From Scleropages formosus (taxonomy: Eukaryota > Chordata > Actinopteri > Osteoglossiformes > Osteoglossidae): a stretch of DNA of 64,000 bases. Shown here in pieces: positions 10,525-24,457 of this stretch; position 1 is the first letter of the stretch, and each line of letters starts with the position of its first letter. The DNA lies in contig NC_041809.1 in assembly GCF_900964775.1 (NCBI RefSeq), positions 124,001 through 188,000 on the forward strand, in the 5' to 3' direction. A program made the translations under genes and the position numbers. The notes under the pieces are model-generated. The model was not told the DNA's origin, searched no databases, and saw nothing but the letters and a program-made list of their open reading frames with translations.

Positions 10525-10904
10525 GCGTCCGTCGTCTCGGCGCGTCCACCGGTGCACCCTGCTTTCAGTTCAGCGCGCGGTTCACAGACGCTTCAAACTG
10601 GAGTCGCGAAACTGTTTAATTGCGCATTAAAACAAAAGTGACGTTTTCCCTTTTACAGTGTTTAATTGTACCCAGGAATACAGTAATCCTTTCTGTTATG
10701 TGCTCTTCTACAGAACATCTTGAGCTGCAATGTTGGATGTTCAGTTATAACAGTGTTGAACAAGTGAAAAAGGCTTAAATATCTAACAGCCACTTCTGTG
10801 TGAAGTGGCTAAAAAGCGACAGGTGGTGATAGTGTCCCCTGTTCATGGACATTTGAGTTGATGGCTCTGAAATATTTCCATTCTGGGTGTGTTTACTGTG
10901 CCAT

Positions 10905-10910
10905 AATAAA
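10905..10910 (+). terminator. sfr1: Polyadenylation signal AATAAA, probable sfr1 3' end
   Basis: Canonical AATAAA 381 bp after the sfr1 stop and just before the cfap43 stop codon on the other strand. An earlier ATTAAA at about 10626 is an alternative. Confidence 0.6.
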
Positions 10911-10948
10911 GTGTTCACAGTGGAGGTGGCGTGAACTCGCTGTGCTCC

Positions 10949-13900
10949 TCACTGGTCAGGATCCACAAGAGCAGGGAAGTTCTTCATCCTGAGGCGCTCC
11001 ACCTCGGCCCTCAGGACGCTCAGCTCCTGGCTCTGGGCCTGGCTCAGCATCACCAGCCGCTTCCTCTGCAGAATGTCCTGGTAGCGCCGGTCTGCGCTGC
11101 TCTCTGGGGTCTCCTCCACAGCTGAGCAGGGGTGGGGTAAGGGTGTCAAGGGTCACGGTTCTGCTGCCATATGGGACATAAACATTTGAGCATACAGCGC
11201 CGTTACCTGCGGCTTCGTAAATGTTCTTTATTTCCGCCACGCCGATGCTCATGATTGCCAGCTGTGAGTCGAGGTTGCGGCTCTTGACTGCCCACTGTGT
11301 GGCCTGCTTGTTCAGCTTCTGGATCTCCATCTTTGCTTTGCTCACGTTCTTCTGGTGAATCTGAAATGTTGAAAGGGACCTTGCTCATAATTCAGTGAAG
11401 GATTGAAATGGCAACTGAAAGAAGCTCACTGCAGGAACTTCATCAGCAGAGAAACTTGACACAATTCATCATGCTAGTATAGTTATCGGCATGTTGCTAT
11501 ACATAAAACGCCAGTGAAGTAGCAACAAGAACCGAGCAAGTGAGTTAACTCATTATAGACGATTTGTTAAACCTCAAGCAGCTTGCGGAAGGTGTCCCAC
11601 CTTTTCTTGCAGCGTGATGTTCTTCTCCATAGTTGACAGCTGCTTTGCTGTCCGGTTTTTATTATCTGCTTCACTCAGGTACTTCAGGAAGGAAGGAAGG
11701 GAATTTCACAGCAATGTGACATTTCAACAAAAGAAACAAACACTTGCATTTATCTGACACTCTTCTCCAAAGAAGCTTACAATGTTCAGATATTTACAAC
11801 TACTTACCCCTTCATACAGCTGGGTAATTTAACTGGAGCAAATTACAGTAAGGGCACTATAGCCAGAAGTGGGGTTGGAACCTGTAACCTCTGGATCCAA
11901 AGGCAGCAGCTCTAACCACCACACTGTTGGCATTTGCACAACTTGTTGGTCTGGTAACTTTATTTCTGGCTCGGAGAAACAGCCGCACCTCCTGCTGCTC
12001 CTGAGATACTCGCAGCCTCTGGATGTCACGGGCCTTGTTCTGAAGGTCCTCCTTAAGCATGGCCAGCCTGCGGCGCTCCCACTCCATCTGGATGATGCCC
12101 TTGCGGTAGTCCTTGCACTCCACCATCCTGGCGATCTTCTGTTCTCCCAGCGTCTGAGATACATTAGACCAGACCAGCCAGAAGGTCCTAGAGGAAAACA
12201 GTTTGACTGTCAAATGACTTTCTGATGACTTTCTGGGTCCATCCTCACCTTGATTGTCGTGTTCAGGTCTTCCACCACCCTGCGGTGAATGAGCAGGGAG
12301 TCAGACAAGTCTGTGATGAAATTGCCCTTCTCCACCTCAACTTGTCCTTGCTTGATAAGGATCTGGACCATGATGTTCAGCCGGAACCTCATCTTCTCTT
12401 CATTGAAGCTGTGGAGGAGACAGTTTAAAAGAAATGACTGTCAGTCATGAAATGACACTCAATCATGAGTCTTGCACATCTCCACCTTTCTCTCAGCCTC
12501 ACTCTCTGAGCTCTTCCATGATGTTCTTCACTTCCAGTCTGACCCTCTCGTCCTCGTCCATCCTCCTCTGCAGGAAGGCCTGCATCTCTGCCAGCATTAG
12601 GGCTTTCTGCTTCACCTACAGGTGTTGGATTGAGGAAGACGCCATGTCTCCTGAGAGTTGAGCAGGTGAGGCAGCAAACGTCATTATTTATTTAGTTGCA
12701 TGTGGCCACGCCAGGTGTTGTTTGTAGTGCTTGTACACCCATTCCACCGTGTGTAAAGATGATGGGAAGTGGCCAAGAGAGACCCAACAGTGACAACTGC
12801 TCTGATAAAGATTAGGTGTGTTGGTCCACAGCGCGCAGACACCACGTCAAGCACTGGACGCCACACTGAATGAAAATGATATGAGCAGCAGCCCCCACCT
12901 TCTGCTCAGAGTCCACCTTGGTCCTCCGCGCCACGCAAAAGCGCTCCCACGCAGCCGAGTCAAGGCCCTCCGGCATGTTCTCTGGGGAATCGAGCTCCTC
13001 GATGGCCTTCTTCAGCTGGTCCAGCCCCTCGCCGGCTGCTCGGCCAGACTGCACGCGCATTCTCTGGACCCTGTGCCACAACGTGCACTGCAGATTAACG
13101 GCCAGCTCACCTTGGACGCCCTGTCAAAGTGGAATCTCTCACGCGTTTGTCCAGATCATCTTACCAAGGCCTACGTTTGTACAACTTATACAGCTGGTCG
13201 ACAAGGTGAAGAGGGACATCGGAAAACTCCTTCTTGAAGCTTTTGTCAAGCTGCTGCAGGAAGGAAAACACATCAGAGGTAAAAGGTGCAGTAGTGCTGC
13301 TGCTGCTGCTGCTGTCCTGCTCCCTGCTACTGCTGTAGTGCCCTTGAGCATGGTACTTAACATGAATTGGCACGGTCAAAAGGGCCCAGCTATATAAGTT
13401 GCTTTGGATAAAAGAAAGTGACAGATACATAATTACATTGACGTTTCTGTCAAGATTATATCACTAGTATCTGGGCAGAGCTTCTCAAAGCCACGCTCCA
13501 GTTCCACGTGAAAAGTGTTCATACAGAGGTACGCTGGGGGTCTTACTTTGTCTTCTGCCACAATGTTGTCATAGGTCTCCTTGAAAGCATTGACTTTCTC
13601 CTTGCACTCCCTCACTTCTTCGCCTAAGTCATTCTGGAAAAAAGCACAGCAGCCCGACTGGAGCGACTTGTCCCCACATTTGACACAACACTTCCACCTT
13701 CTGGGTCCAGTGCCATTAGATGCTGTACGACAATGAAGTTCATGCTCATGCCAGGGTGCAAAGACCAACCATCCTTATTTGACATCTCAAGATGAAAAAA
13801 CATGAGCGTGACACCAGACCCTCGGTGTTCATCTGACTTCATCCCGTCATTTTGTTCAGTTCCAAAAAATCAAAATTTAGCTCAAAGGAAGGAGGGTTGA

Positions 13901-16900
13901 TGGCACTACAGGCACCGATGAAAATGTAAAGGCAGAACAGAGTTGCATGAAAGCCGCCCAGCATTGCTTCCGAAAGCTGCAGGAATGTTGCCTTGAATGC
14001 AAATCTTCTGAGGGGGGCGAGGGTTTGAACACGAGAAGCTTTCGGTCTCACCTCGGTATCGCAGCACTGTACACTACACAGCATTTTCACAGGAATGAAA
14101 CGCTACCTTCGAGGTTCTTGCTTTTTGGAGTTTGTTGCTCAGCTCTGTCTCCCTGTTGAAAATCTCCTCCTCAATGAGGATCGAATAGACCAGGTTGGCG
14201 ATCTTGAGCTCCTCCTGCCAACATCCAGCACAGCACCACGGTTACAGAGCATGCATGGACATAGCTTACAGCAGGTTCACTCATGGGCCTCCAGTCTTGG
14301 CTAAGCCATGAGGGCTGATGTGTGAATGCGTTACAGTAAAGTGCACCCATGGGAAGTCCTTACAGAAGTTGTGTATGAAATCAGTAGTGTTCTTCACGCT
14401 CCAGGGTGTTTATTGACCCCTGTGCTCATTTTGAGAAAGAGGGACATGCTGACTCCGACTGGCGGTACTACCTGGCACGTCACCATCTCCGTTTTGACTT
14501 TCCTCTCGAAGAGCTTCCTGAGGACCTGGTCGAAGCCCTGGGTGGCCTCTTTATTGGACGTTTGCAGTTTTTTCATTTCTGCTTCCAAGGCCTGTGAAAA
14601 AAGACAGACGCAGATTTAAGGCTCCGCTACACGTTGTGCACAACAAGCATCCCTGCGGTTGCGACACATGGGTCGTTTCAGCGTTCATCTTGACCGGAAC
14701 AAACCAATTGCACAGGCTGGGGTGTGAAGAACACCACTTTGGCCTTTCATACCTTCCTGTACTTCTCTTGTTCTTCACTTAGCTCCTTGACTTTTTTTTC
14801 AAATGCCTTGAAGCTTTTCTTTTCTTCCTCTGTCCACTGAACTTCTGGTTTGGTCATGAACTCCGGCTGAGGAATCTCCTGGAATTCACAAGTCATGTGG
14901 TCAGGACCTTCCTGGATCCACTTGTGTTCACAGCAGAACCATATTTAGGTTCCTGCCGTTGACACAGTACAGTGCAGTGCAGATAACTCTCAGCAAAATA
15001 TAGTGATGTTCAGTTGAACAACTGAAATATTGAGATGGTAGAGACGTCTTCTCACCATTTTTAAAATTTCTTCTTTTTTGACTTCCAGGACCCCACCCAT
15101 CATGTCATCAAGGGCTCTCTCTCGTAGGTTGTCACCCTTTAGAGGGGGAAAAAAGGGCAAGGACCTGAGCTGTGAATGGCGGATTTTACAATTCTTAGGT
15201 GTTCTGTTTCTTACTCTTAAGTAAAAACGTGCGGGATTCAACATGTTTCGTCCTGTGTAACATCTGATGAGCCCCTACAGCTCCACAAGGGCGCTGAGCT
15301 CCTCCCCCTTTGGCTGTTCGGTGGTCCTACTCACAAGGGTCCAAGACTAAAATTCTGCAGGTTCTCTATTTTACGCCCATTGTGGTGTTATGAGCTCCCC
15401 GTGTCCCTCAGAGCTGCTGAATCCCTCCCACACCGAAGAAGGGTCTCGAACCCATCTCTCTGAGAGCCACTTCTCTCCTGACAGCTCCATAAATGAGTCC
15501 CACACCATCTGCTATGATTATCTATGTATTTGCCGTTTGAATGTCACTTCTATAGGAGCTAGTGGAGGGATGTGAACCAGCAACGTGGTGGTGTCACACA
15601 AGCAGTATGTCCATAGCCCTGTGCGTGTGCTTAAAGCTATGTCACTTGGTGATGCTCTTTTGTTTACTTTAAGCTGTACGTCATCTTGCGAGAGAGTCTG
15701 CAGAGTGAAAAACCCTAATGTGGTGTCAATGTGAAGCTGCAGGCTTATGAACAATTCAATGGGCCTGGATTTTAAGCTGCCAGCTGTACGGCATTCAGAA
15801 AAAACTGCAACAGCCCAGGACTTTTCCTTTGTCGTCGTCCGTTCACTGTTCTTGCAGATACTTGTCTCTGCTGTTCTTGCCAAGGTGTCTCCTCTGATCG
15901 GAACGCCAAAGCTCGTGAGCACACCAGCAGACGGACGTACCTTGGCAGCTAGCCGCCTCTGTTCCTCGGCCTTCTTCAGGGCTTCCTCTTTCAGACGATC
16001 CTCTGCTCTCAGATACTTTTCCACTTTAAACTGCCAACATGACAGACTTGTGAAGGCCGGTGGATCACAGTGGTAAAAATCAAATCTTTTTCAGTTCGAA
16101 GGCTGAAACAATGTGTAGCGAAGACTCCAAAGGCAGCAGCTCTAACTACAACGTCCTTCATTCATTCATTCATTCATTCATTCATCAAGAACCACTTTTG
16201 CAAGTCACAGTTATGTGGTCCAGTGTTCCAGAGCCTATCCTGGAAGCGCAGGGTGTGAGGCAGGGTCCACCTTGGATGGGACACCAGTCCATCACAGGGC
16301 AGCCAGATGCACACATTCAGTGACAATTTGGTCATCTGAAACGTGTCCCTTTGGACACTCTTAGATTCCATAAGTGAAAGATATTTTGCAAATGCATTAT
16401 CATTATTATTATTATTATTATAAGCCTGGAGGACTGTGGACACCCCAAACCTTTCTGCACTCTTCAGCCTGAGCCCTTTGTGTCTTTTCTGACCCCTTTA
16501 GGCCCCTGTACCTCGGACTCCAGCACCACGAGGTCCCTCTCCGGCCTCTCGATGTCCGTCAGGGTTGGTTCCCACAGCTGCCCCTTGAGATCAAGCTCCG
16601 CCATGATTTCTGCTATTCTCTTGTTCCTTTCTTTCACACGGCTAATCTCCTGCTCCTTTTGCTTGAAAACACTATTAAACTGCTTGTTGAAATCACTCTT
16701 CACCTCATAGATGACATCCTTAAAGGGAGGAGGAAGAACACAAATGAAGCGGAGGGAACTGAGGAAAAAGGCCACGAGCAGGACTCTAACGTCTAGATTC
16801 GAGGAGAAGCTGAGTGGGAAACCCATGGTGAGGAACGCAGTTCACCTGCAGCAGTGTGATCTGGTGGACCTTCTGCTCGCGGATGAACAGCTCAAACTGG

Positions 16901-19900
16901 CTGTAGAGGTAGGGGTTGCGGCCACCGAACTGAGCGCTGAGGCTGCCAGCCAGAGCGACGCTCTCCTCGTCGTCTTTGTCCTCGAGCTCCTCCTCCTTCT
17001 CGGCCGCAGATCTGGTCATCTTCTCCAGGAAGCTGAGCTGGATCTGCACACACATGCCCACACACAGACCCCACATCAACTTGTTCCACAAGTCGACTCA
17101 ACGTGTCCGTTTCCAGGCTGAAGCACACGCACGTGGCCCAAGGGTCTGTGTGGGACTAACAGAGTGGTCCATCTGCTCAATCGCCCGCATCCTCTGCACC
17201 CTCTGGAGGTTTTCCAGCTCCTTCTCTGTGCGTTCCTTCATGGGGTAGTTCATCACCTCATGGTCTGAGTGGAAGGCCTGCAAGAGAGAGAACCTTTGTG
17301 GGCCCAACTCTGCTGCCACCTGACACACACATGACATACGCACCGAAACACTGGACCCCTGGTGGAACTTGAGGTAATCGTGATATATTTCTGGTTTTGC
17401 ACCGCTCTTTGATACCTTAATGGCTTGCCCTTTGACCTTCATGGAATCCCAGCAATCTCGTTTGAGGACCTCACGTAGGTACGCCTTGGCAAGGTTCTCC
17501 AGCTCAATCTCATTCCGCACCTTACAGATGTGCACACAAGTACATACTTCTGTTAGGCGAAGCATTTGTACGAAGGGAGCCGTGTCATCTGGATGCGGTT
17601 CTCAGAAAGAAGATCTGCGCTGGACTCTCGAAGTCCACATCCTGGTTTCACCCAGCAAGGCCGGGGTGCACGGGGAACAGCTGTCCTGCTTTAGTACCCT
17701 GGCAACCTCTTCTTCTCCTTCGGCCTGCAGCCGCATCTGTTCCTCCACATTCAGGTTGAACTCCAGGTGCTCCAGCTTCTCTATGTCTGGCAGCAACTCG
17801 TTCTCTCTCATCATGGCCTGGACCTACAGACAGCGTTGCTGAGCCTAAGTCTGCAAAATGTGGACGACGTGCAGTATTTCCTGAAGATGATGTGTATGTC
17901 TCTGTCTTACCGTGTTTCGCAGCTCCCTGATGGCTTTCTGAAGGTTCTTCCTTTCTTCGGAAAAGTGCTCTCTCTCTTTTTGGAGGACCTGGGGGCAAGT
18001 TCAACACTTGGATTCGAACCGATTTGGAGAGGAAAGAGAACAGACCAAAGAGAGTCTGTTCACCCAAAGAGAACAGACTTCATCCAAGTCCCTCTCCCGG
18101 TGTTTACAGCTCCCGTCTCCAGTTCCTCGCTATCAGTGACCGGTAACGAGATGAGGAATGTCGTACGAGTTTATCGGATCAGTCTGTCCACAGTGTGCAG
18201 TCGAGGGCAGTTTGAGGAGGCAGTATTTTTAATCTGTCATTTTAAAGTACTTTTCATTTGTATGCAGCTCAAAGTGCATAAAAAATAAGTTTTACGATGT
18301 GTTTATAGCGACATCTGAGATTCTTACATAACTTAAAAAGTCCACTAATCAAGGGGTGTGCCCAAGATTGAGACTATCACTGATTATGGGTTAGTGGGAA
18401 AGGTGCCCTTGTCGACAGACACTGCGCTGCGCACACTGCTGGCCCCAGGACGATGGTGCGTGTTTCTCGGTGCTCGTCAGACGCTCTGCCCTCTCACTCG
18501 AGCGTTCCCGTTACTTGTGCCCCGTATGAAACGGGAAAGGGTTAGGGTTAGGGTTGCTCAGTATTGTTACAAGCGCCTTGTGGACAAAGGTGATGAAGTG
18601 CGACGGTATCGCAGGCACTACCACAGAGCCCCGTGTGAGATCACGACCCCGGAGCGATTCCCCGAGGTTCACCGCTAACCGCCTGTTTGCAGCGCCGCTC
18701 ACCTCCTGCACCTTGCGGTCCAGCCAAGTGTCGCTGCGGTGCTCCTGCCCGTCATCCTGCTCCACGAGCTCCAGACCACGGCTCCTGTCACTCGCCTGCG
18801 AAGGTCAGTGCGGCATTGTGGGCTTGTGCTCAGATAATGAGCTCATTTCTATTAATTGTATTAGAGAGCCTAGAATAAATGTCAAAAAATCAAATACCTG
18901 TGAAAGAACTCAGATAGATAAATGTAACAACGTAACCTAGAATATATAGAATACAAATGTAACACAACTCATGATGCTCTCAACAGCAGCAGTAATTATT
19001 GTAATGAGTGGGTGTTTAAGATGCTCAGCAGCGCACCTTCCCTCCATGCCGGGGCGCTCTTGACGCAAGCGCAGAGGTCTTGGGGTCCCACACGGGCATG
19101 CGGCTGAGGACGGGGTTCTCTGCCACCAGCGAGGGTTTGAGCGCCGCTGCGAGCCCCTGACCGTACACAGCGGCCGCGCTTACCTCGCCGGCACCGGCGG
19201 CTTTCATCCTGCCAGGAAAGCACGTGTGAAACACGGCACAGGGAGTCGCCCTCGCCTCCGGCGGCAGGCGCAACGTACCTGAGGCACGCGCACACCAGGG
19301 ACTTGTCCTGCGAGCCGATGGTCACCAGGGAGCGGCCGTCTGTGGAGAAGGACACGGTGCGCGCTCCTCCCAACCAGCAGGAATGACACTGCGTCTGCAG
19401 GTAGCGCTCCTGTCCGCGGCGCATGGAGACACAACGTGGGTCACGCTGCGGTGTCAAGGTGCAGGTGAGCACAGCATCCGTGCAACGTGTACAGCAGAGT
19501 TAAGCGTCTCTCCGATGTTCAAAACGGCCAGAGCAAAAGAGCAACGGGAGCTTTAGTTGTACAGGAGCGCCACGGAGAGCATCCCGACTGACTGCGCAAC
19601 CGTGTGCTGTGCCGAGCGAAGGGATCTGCATGGCGTGGCGAAGGTGGCTCAGCGCATCTTGGGGACGGAGCTTCCCGACCGGGACACGACCTACGCTAGC
19701 CGACTGAGGAGGAAGGCTGGCAGTATCATCATGGACACCACGCACCCCGGTCACTCCCTGTTCGAACCGCTGCCGCCCAGTAAACGGTTCAGGACGATAA
19801 GATCCCGCACCAGTAGACTGAGGAACAGCTTTTTTCCCTGTCCTCTGTGGCTGCGGCGCACAAACCCCCGTGCCCTGTGCGAGAAAGGAGCTCATACCAT

Positions 19901-22224
19901 GCTGGAGGTGTCGCACACGCGCAGCTCCCCATCCTTCCCCGCGGACGCCAACCAGCAGTGGTGGGGCGACAGGATCACGGCGGCGGGGCTCAGCGGGTGG
20001 CTGTCTGCCTCCTGGTCGGGCTCCAGGTGGACGAGCTCGTCTGCAGTCCAAGGCTCCGCACTCTGAAACACATGTCTGAGCTTCAACGCGCTGAGTGACA
20101 GACAATGGCGTGCGTACGTGCGTGCGTGGCCGGTCGAACCTCTGGCAGTGTGAACATCTGCAGGCTCTTCCTCCCAGCGCAGTAGCTGAAAACGGTGCCA
20201 TCAGGTCCCAAGACGGCAGAGCTGAGCGGCTCGGCGACGTCAAACTTCTGCTTGTGCAGGAGGGCATCCGGGAGGCGTCCCTGCGGGTCTGCGCAGCCTT
20301 GGCCCCCTGCGGACGACAGCACCGCCGCGTGGGGTGTCTCCACAACCACCTCCGCTGGCTCTATGGCCGAGCTCACCGTCGCCCACGGTCCATCCACCTC
20401 GTCACCCCGTCTACCCGCTCCGCTGCGCCCTCCCGCAGCTGCAGGGCACCGAGCCGCGCAGACGCACACGGCTCCCGCTGCGCTCACCTGTGAGCTGCTG
20501 CAGGGGCAGGTCCAACGCCTCGAGCCGACAGCCCTCCTTGGCCGAGCACAGGAGCAGCACACGCACGCCTGCATTGCCCTCGGAGCAGCGAGTGGACATG
20601 GCCAGCACGGCGCCACACGCCTCTGAAAAGGCAGCGCACGGCGGTTTCAGAAACACGGGTCCCACAGTCAGCTGGGCCTCATCCCCTGCACCCCCCGGCG
20701 GTACCTGTGTATCCAATTATCTCGAACACTCTGGATGGCCTCGCGTCCAAGATGAAGACGAGGGAATCGGAGGCTCCGGCAAGCAGGACGTTTCCTCTTT
20801 GGTCGAAACTGTCAGCGAAACACGGAATAAGAGGTCATCGACAACTGACACGGCTACAGAGCACAGCTTCGTCTACTCGCTTCGGGACACAGGTGTAGCA
20901 CCAGTGAACACGGGAGCATTTAGTCTTCGCCCCGAGCCGCGCGATGTGCAGGGCGTTCTTACGCCAGGTGCTCGATGGCAACGTGGTGAAGCCGCTGCTG
21001 GTGGACCACACGGGGTTGCAGCTTCTGCGTCAAGTCCACAAAGAAGACGTGTCCAGCGGCAGTGCCCACGGCCACATACAGGGCACTCGGGCAGCTCGCC
21101 AGGCTGCTCACCTGGGGCACAGAGAGCGATGCCGGGCTCAGCGGTGAATCGCGTGGTCAATCTGCGATGTACGGATAGGTACGCGTGCGCCTGGACGCAG
21201 AGACACGCTCACCTGAACACTGAGAGACAGGGACCTGACACAAGAGCCAGTGTCCATAGACCGCAGCTGGAGCTCCCCGTTGTCCTGCACCGACTGTAAC
21301 GCAGAGTGGCACAGAATGAGACGACCGCGTGGCGCACGGTCGCCAGGAGCCTGTATGGTCCCGCTACTGGTCCCCAGCGAGGACATGGGGCTGCAGGAGG
21401 ACCTTACCACACAGAAGCTGCTGTCAATGGCGAGCGGCACCGCTGCCACAAAGCGCCCCGTGACGACGTCCGGAACTCGCACCACCCTGTCAGACTGCAG
21501 CGGGCGGTACCTGAACACGTGGCCCTGGGAGCGGAGGAGCAGAGCACAACGCTCACTGCTGCCCTCTGACCCCCTGCGATGAAGCATGCCCCAGCAGCGC
21601 TCTGAGACTCACCCCGCACGAGGACAAGAGTAGCGTGTCGCACTCTGGCGAGAAGCACATGTCGGTGATGGGCTCCTCCAGCTCAGAGAGCTTCTTCACC
21701 TCCACTTTTGAGCCTTTAATGTGTAAGCAGCGTAAAACCCGGTCCTGAGGAGACAGAAACAGAGTAAGGGCTGGACACGTGCGGTCGGACTGAGCAACCT
21801 GGGCTACCGGGAGACGCCAGGTAACGCGCTGCACCACTTCTCCAGCAGAATCCACGCGGTTCTTACTTCTCCTGCAGCAAACAGGGCATCTCTGCTCAGC
21901 GCCAGGCTGCAAAGACTCCCTGCGCGCAGCTGCGATTCCTTCTTTACAGCTGCAAGATAAGAAGAACAAATGCACTTGTCAAGACGAGTCCCCCCGCCAG
22001 GGGGGCGATAGAGGGCAGCACGCCCCAGGCTCGCCCACCTGCTCTGGGGTCGGACAGAACGGAGACGCTTTGAGAGTCCAGGTCGACCTGCAGCAGGTGG
22101 CCCTCCTTGCACCCCACGTAGAGCTGCGACGCGGCTGTCCAGCAGAGGGCGCTACCGCAAAGGCGCCCTTTCGCTTTCCTCTTGGCCTATCAGTGAACAG
22201 GTTGGTTACGACATGCTGCCAGAT

Positions 22225-22268
<44 letters not shown>

Positions 22269-24457
22269 GATGAATTGTGACACATAAGGGGCTGTGAGCA
22301 GTATCAACTGTGCGAGATTTATGCCGAGTCACCGTGACAGCGTACTGGGCACCGGTCGTTCAGCACAAAAAAGAGGTGTGACACACTGTCGCGTACACAC
22401 GCACTGCCAAATGAACTTTAACAGCAGCGGCTGCAAATGTAGTTCCTTCTTGAGCAGGAGTGCTCATGGGGTCACAGGTAATGTGGAGTACGGTACCATA
22501 AAGCTCACAGCTTCTTCCCCGACAAGGCCGGTGATGGCCGATACTGACATCTGGGGCCCCAAATACGTGAAGCTCCCCTCGGAACCCTGGCAGGAGACGC
22601 CAGCGCTTCCCTTCACCTGGCTCTCTGTCGCTGGGAGGTCGATCACGCTGTGGGACAAAGTGTGCAATCTCTTCAGTAAGGAAATGTTCACAATCGCAGC
22701 ACCCCATCACATCATTCCTAAATCGTATTTAAACCTAGAATTCCAATGAACTCCTTGTAGTGTTACTAGCCCACAGCTTTTTCTACCAAGGTGATTCACA
22801 CCACCATATACACTACTTATCACTTACTCTCACACACCACGGCAAACTTTTTTTTAGAGTTGCTAGTCCACCTGGACAGCATGTCTGGTGATTGTGGGAG
22901 GAAACCAGAGCATCCAGAGGAAACCCACACAAACTCCACACACTGGATGGGGATCAAACCCATGTCCTCAAACACCACACAGGGGCTACAATCAGCAGTG
23001 CTACTCACTGCACCACCGTGCCACTCTGCATCTAGCTGGAGAAAAAAGTCTGTAGTACCAAGAGAATATCACATGTGACGCGTGAAGTGCAGCGACGCAC
23101 CTCGACTTGATAATCTGCAGATTTTCACATTTTTCGATATTCCAAACTGTGATGCACGACGCTCTGACTGCACACATTTGCTGCCAGTTGAGAGGGTTAA
23201 AGGTCAAACCGGTGACCTCTCTTCCATCCAGCGCCTTTCTGCATATTATGGCTTCAGTCTCCCAGTTCCTGCAAGGGAGCGATGTTGGGGACACACGTGA
23301 GCACACACTCCGTATATGTTCTACATACACGCTGGGGAGGCACACTCGATAAGCACGGAGACGGCGCTGCGCCCTCACCATACGGACAGGGTCGGGTCCG
23401 GCGTGGAGGAACAGCAGGCCAGATAGGGCCCGGTGCCGCTGAGCGCCACACACGTGTAGTCCAGCTTAGCCGTGCCTGTGGACACAGCGCAGAGTCACTG
23501 GGACAGCTGGCGCTGCACCCGCGAGCTCAACGGGCGTGCACGTGTACAGTGTGCCGGCAGTCTGCGTGCAAGCGGGCCAGAAACGGCCGAGTCCCAAACT
23601 GTGTTCGCCGATCGCAATAAAACCGATGGCCCCTAACTCTGTACTTATTTTACTAAAGGCCGTTTTCAGCCACTGGGCCCATGAGCACGTGCCCACTGAA
23701 CACCCGTCCACCCTCTGACCTCTCAGCTGGCTCCTGAGCGCCAGCGCCGGGTAGCTGTACACGAAGATGCTCGGCTCCAGCTTGGGTTCCGAGAAGGCCA
23801 GCACTCTGCAGGGGGCGCTAGCGGCCAGCACCCCGATGCTGCGGCCCGGGCCCTGGAGCGTCCTTCTCTTGTTGGTCTCCAGGTCGGCGAAGACCACAAA
23901 GTTCCCGCTGGTGTAGCACACCGTCTTCTTGTCCACAAAGTGCACATTGGGACCGGTAAAGCCCTGCACCCACCTGGAGCAGAAGTTCTCATTAAGTAAA
24001 CTCTGCATCCTATTTATTGTTATTGACAACAAAAACAATAACAACAACATGAAATGACTCAGTGAAGTGCTATGAATAAATATGACATGAGCCCAATAAG
24101 TGGGCAACAGGAGCAGAAACTACGGGAGGACCCCCGCTACCCAGCTGTCCTCGTGCCGCACTTTCCTTCCCGTGTGAATGTCCCTTATCAGCAGTACAGT
24201 ACAGTACAGGACCACAGAGCTGAGTACAGTATGGTACAGTGCGGTACAGCATCACAGAGCTGAGTACAGTGTGGTACAGCACCACAAAGCTGAGTACAGT
24301 ACAGGACCACAGAGCTGAGTACAGTATGGTACAGTGCGGTACAGCACCACAAAGCTGAGTACAGTGTGGTACAGCACCACAAAGCTGAGTGCAGTATGGT
24401 ACAGTAAAGTACTGCGCTCCCAGATCACCTGACTTCCAAAGAGCCCAAATGGTCCAT
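10949..24457 (-). CDS. cfap43: Cilia- and flagella-associated protein 43
   Basis: CFAP43 is an axonemal protein of motile cilia and sperm flagella. I assembled 38 coding exons, from 5': 24429-24457, 23720-23973, 23379-23475, 23101-23268, 22497-22668, 22039-22186, 21867-21949, 21613-21744, 21408-21524, 21213-21293, 20963-21111, 20705-20808, 20488-20622, 20140-20306, 19898-20062, 19279-19409, 19037-19208, 18703-18795, 17911-17988, 17698-17823, 17344-17520, 17161-17277, 16846-17043, 16512-16718, 15941-16030, 15056-15136, 14753-14878, 14472-14591, 14107-14214, 13547-13633, 13165-13253, 12899-13070, 12503-12615, 12249-12408, 11989-12153, 11601-11681, 11207-11360, 10949-11121. The total is 5019 nt, or 1672 residues (human about 1665), in phase throughout. 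Residues 1 to about 710 are WD40 repeats ([35 protein letters not shown]); from about 790 it is coiled coil. The start [15 protein letters not shown] fits the family; a better-Kozak ATG at 24579 is out of phase. Exon 6's acceptor is the least certain. Confidence 0.95.
11735..11935 (-). mobile_element. tRNA-derived SINE (family A), reverse copy in a cfap43 intron
   Basis: The tail complement (GACACTCTTCTCCAAAGAAG) comes first on the plus strand. The body complement and the tRNA-like head (GGCAGCAGCTCTAACCACC) end near 11930. It lies in the intron between exons 11989-12153 and 11601-11681. Confidence 0.75.
13310..13435 (+). mobile_element. SINE family A, 3' half
   Basis: The body (CCCTTGAGCATGGTACTTA) and tail (ATAAGTTGCTTTGGATAAAAG) are present without the tRNA head. 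A (CTG)n stretch precedes it at about 13296-13318. It lies in a cfap43 intron. Confidence 0.65.
16195..16322 (-). repeat. Interspersed repeat fragment (family C-like)
   Basis: This fragment contains TATCCTGGAAGCGCAGGG and TGGGACACCAGTCCATCACA, a block common in teleost interspersed repeats. A short (ATTC)n run at 16157-16188 borders it. It lies in a cfap43 intron. Confidence 0.5.
22228..22266 (+). repeat. (CA)n microsatellite in a cfap43 intron
   Basis: About 19 CA dinucleotides between exons 22497-22668 and 22039-22186. Confidence 0.95.
22845..23030 (-). repeat. Interspersed repeat family C, reverse copy
   Basis: Reverse-oriented relative of the element at 58505-58750. It shares the complement of the TTTCCTCCCACA / CCGGTTTCC-type block (read here as GGGAGGAAACCAGAGCATCC) and ends at GCACCACCGTGCCACT. 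It lies in a cfap43 intron. Confidence 0.6.
24188..24415 (+). repeat. GTACAG-based tandem repeat in cfap43 intron 1
   Basis: The array is built from GGTACAG and GAGTACAGT words joined by CACCACAAAGCTGAG-type spacers. Units are about 30 bp, and a longer block of about 97 bp repeats from about 24206 and again from about 24303. Related words recur at 37345-37410 and, in the complementary form, at 38385-38500. Confidence 0.85.

Noticed and set aside
20307-20487. Continuous open reading between cfap43 exons 13 and 14
   Set aside because: Human has only a short linker at this place; the acceptor at 20306 gives the right phase and a matching length.
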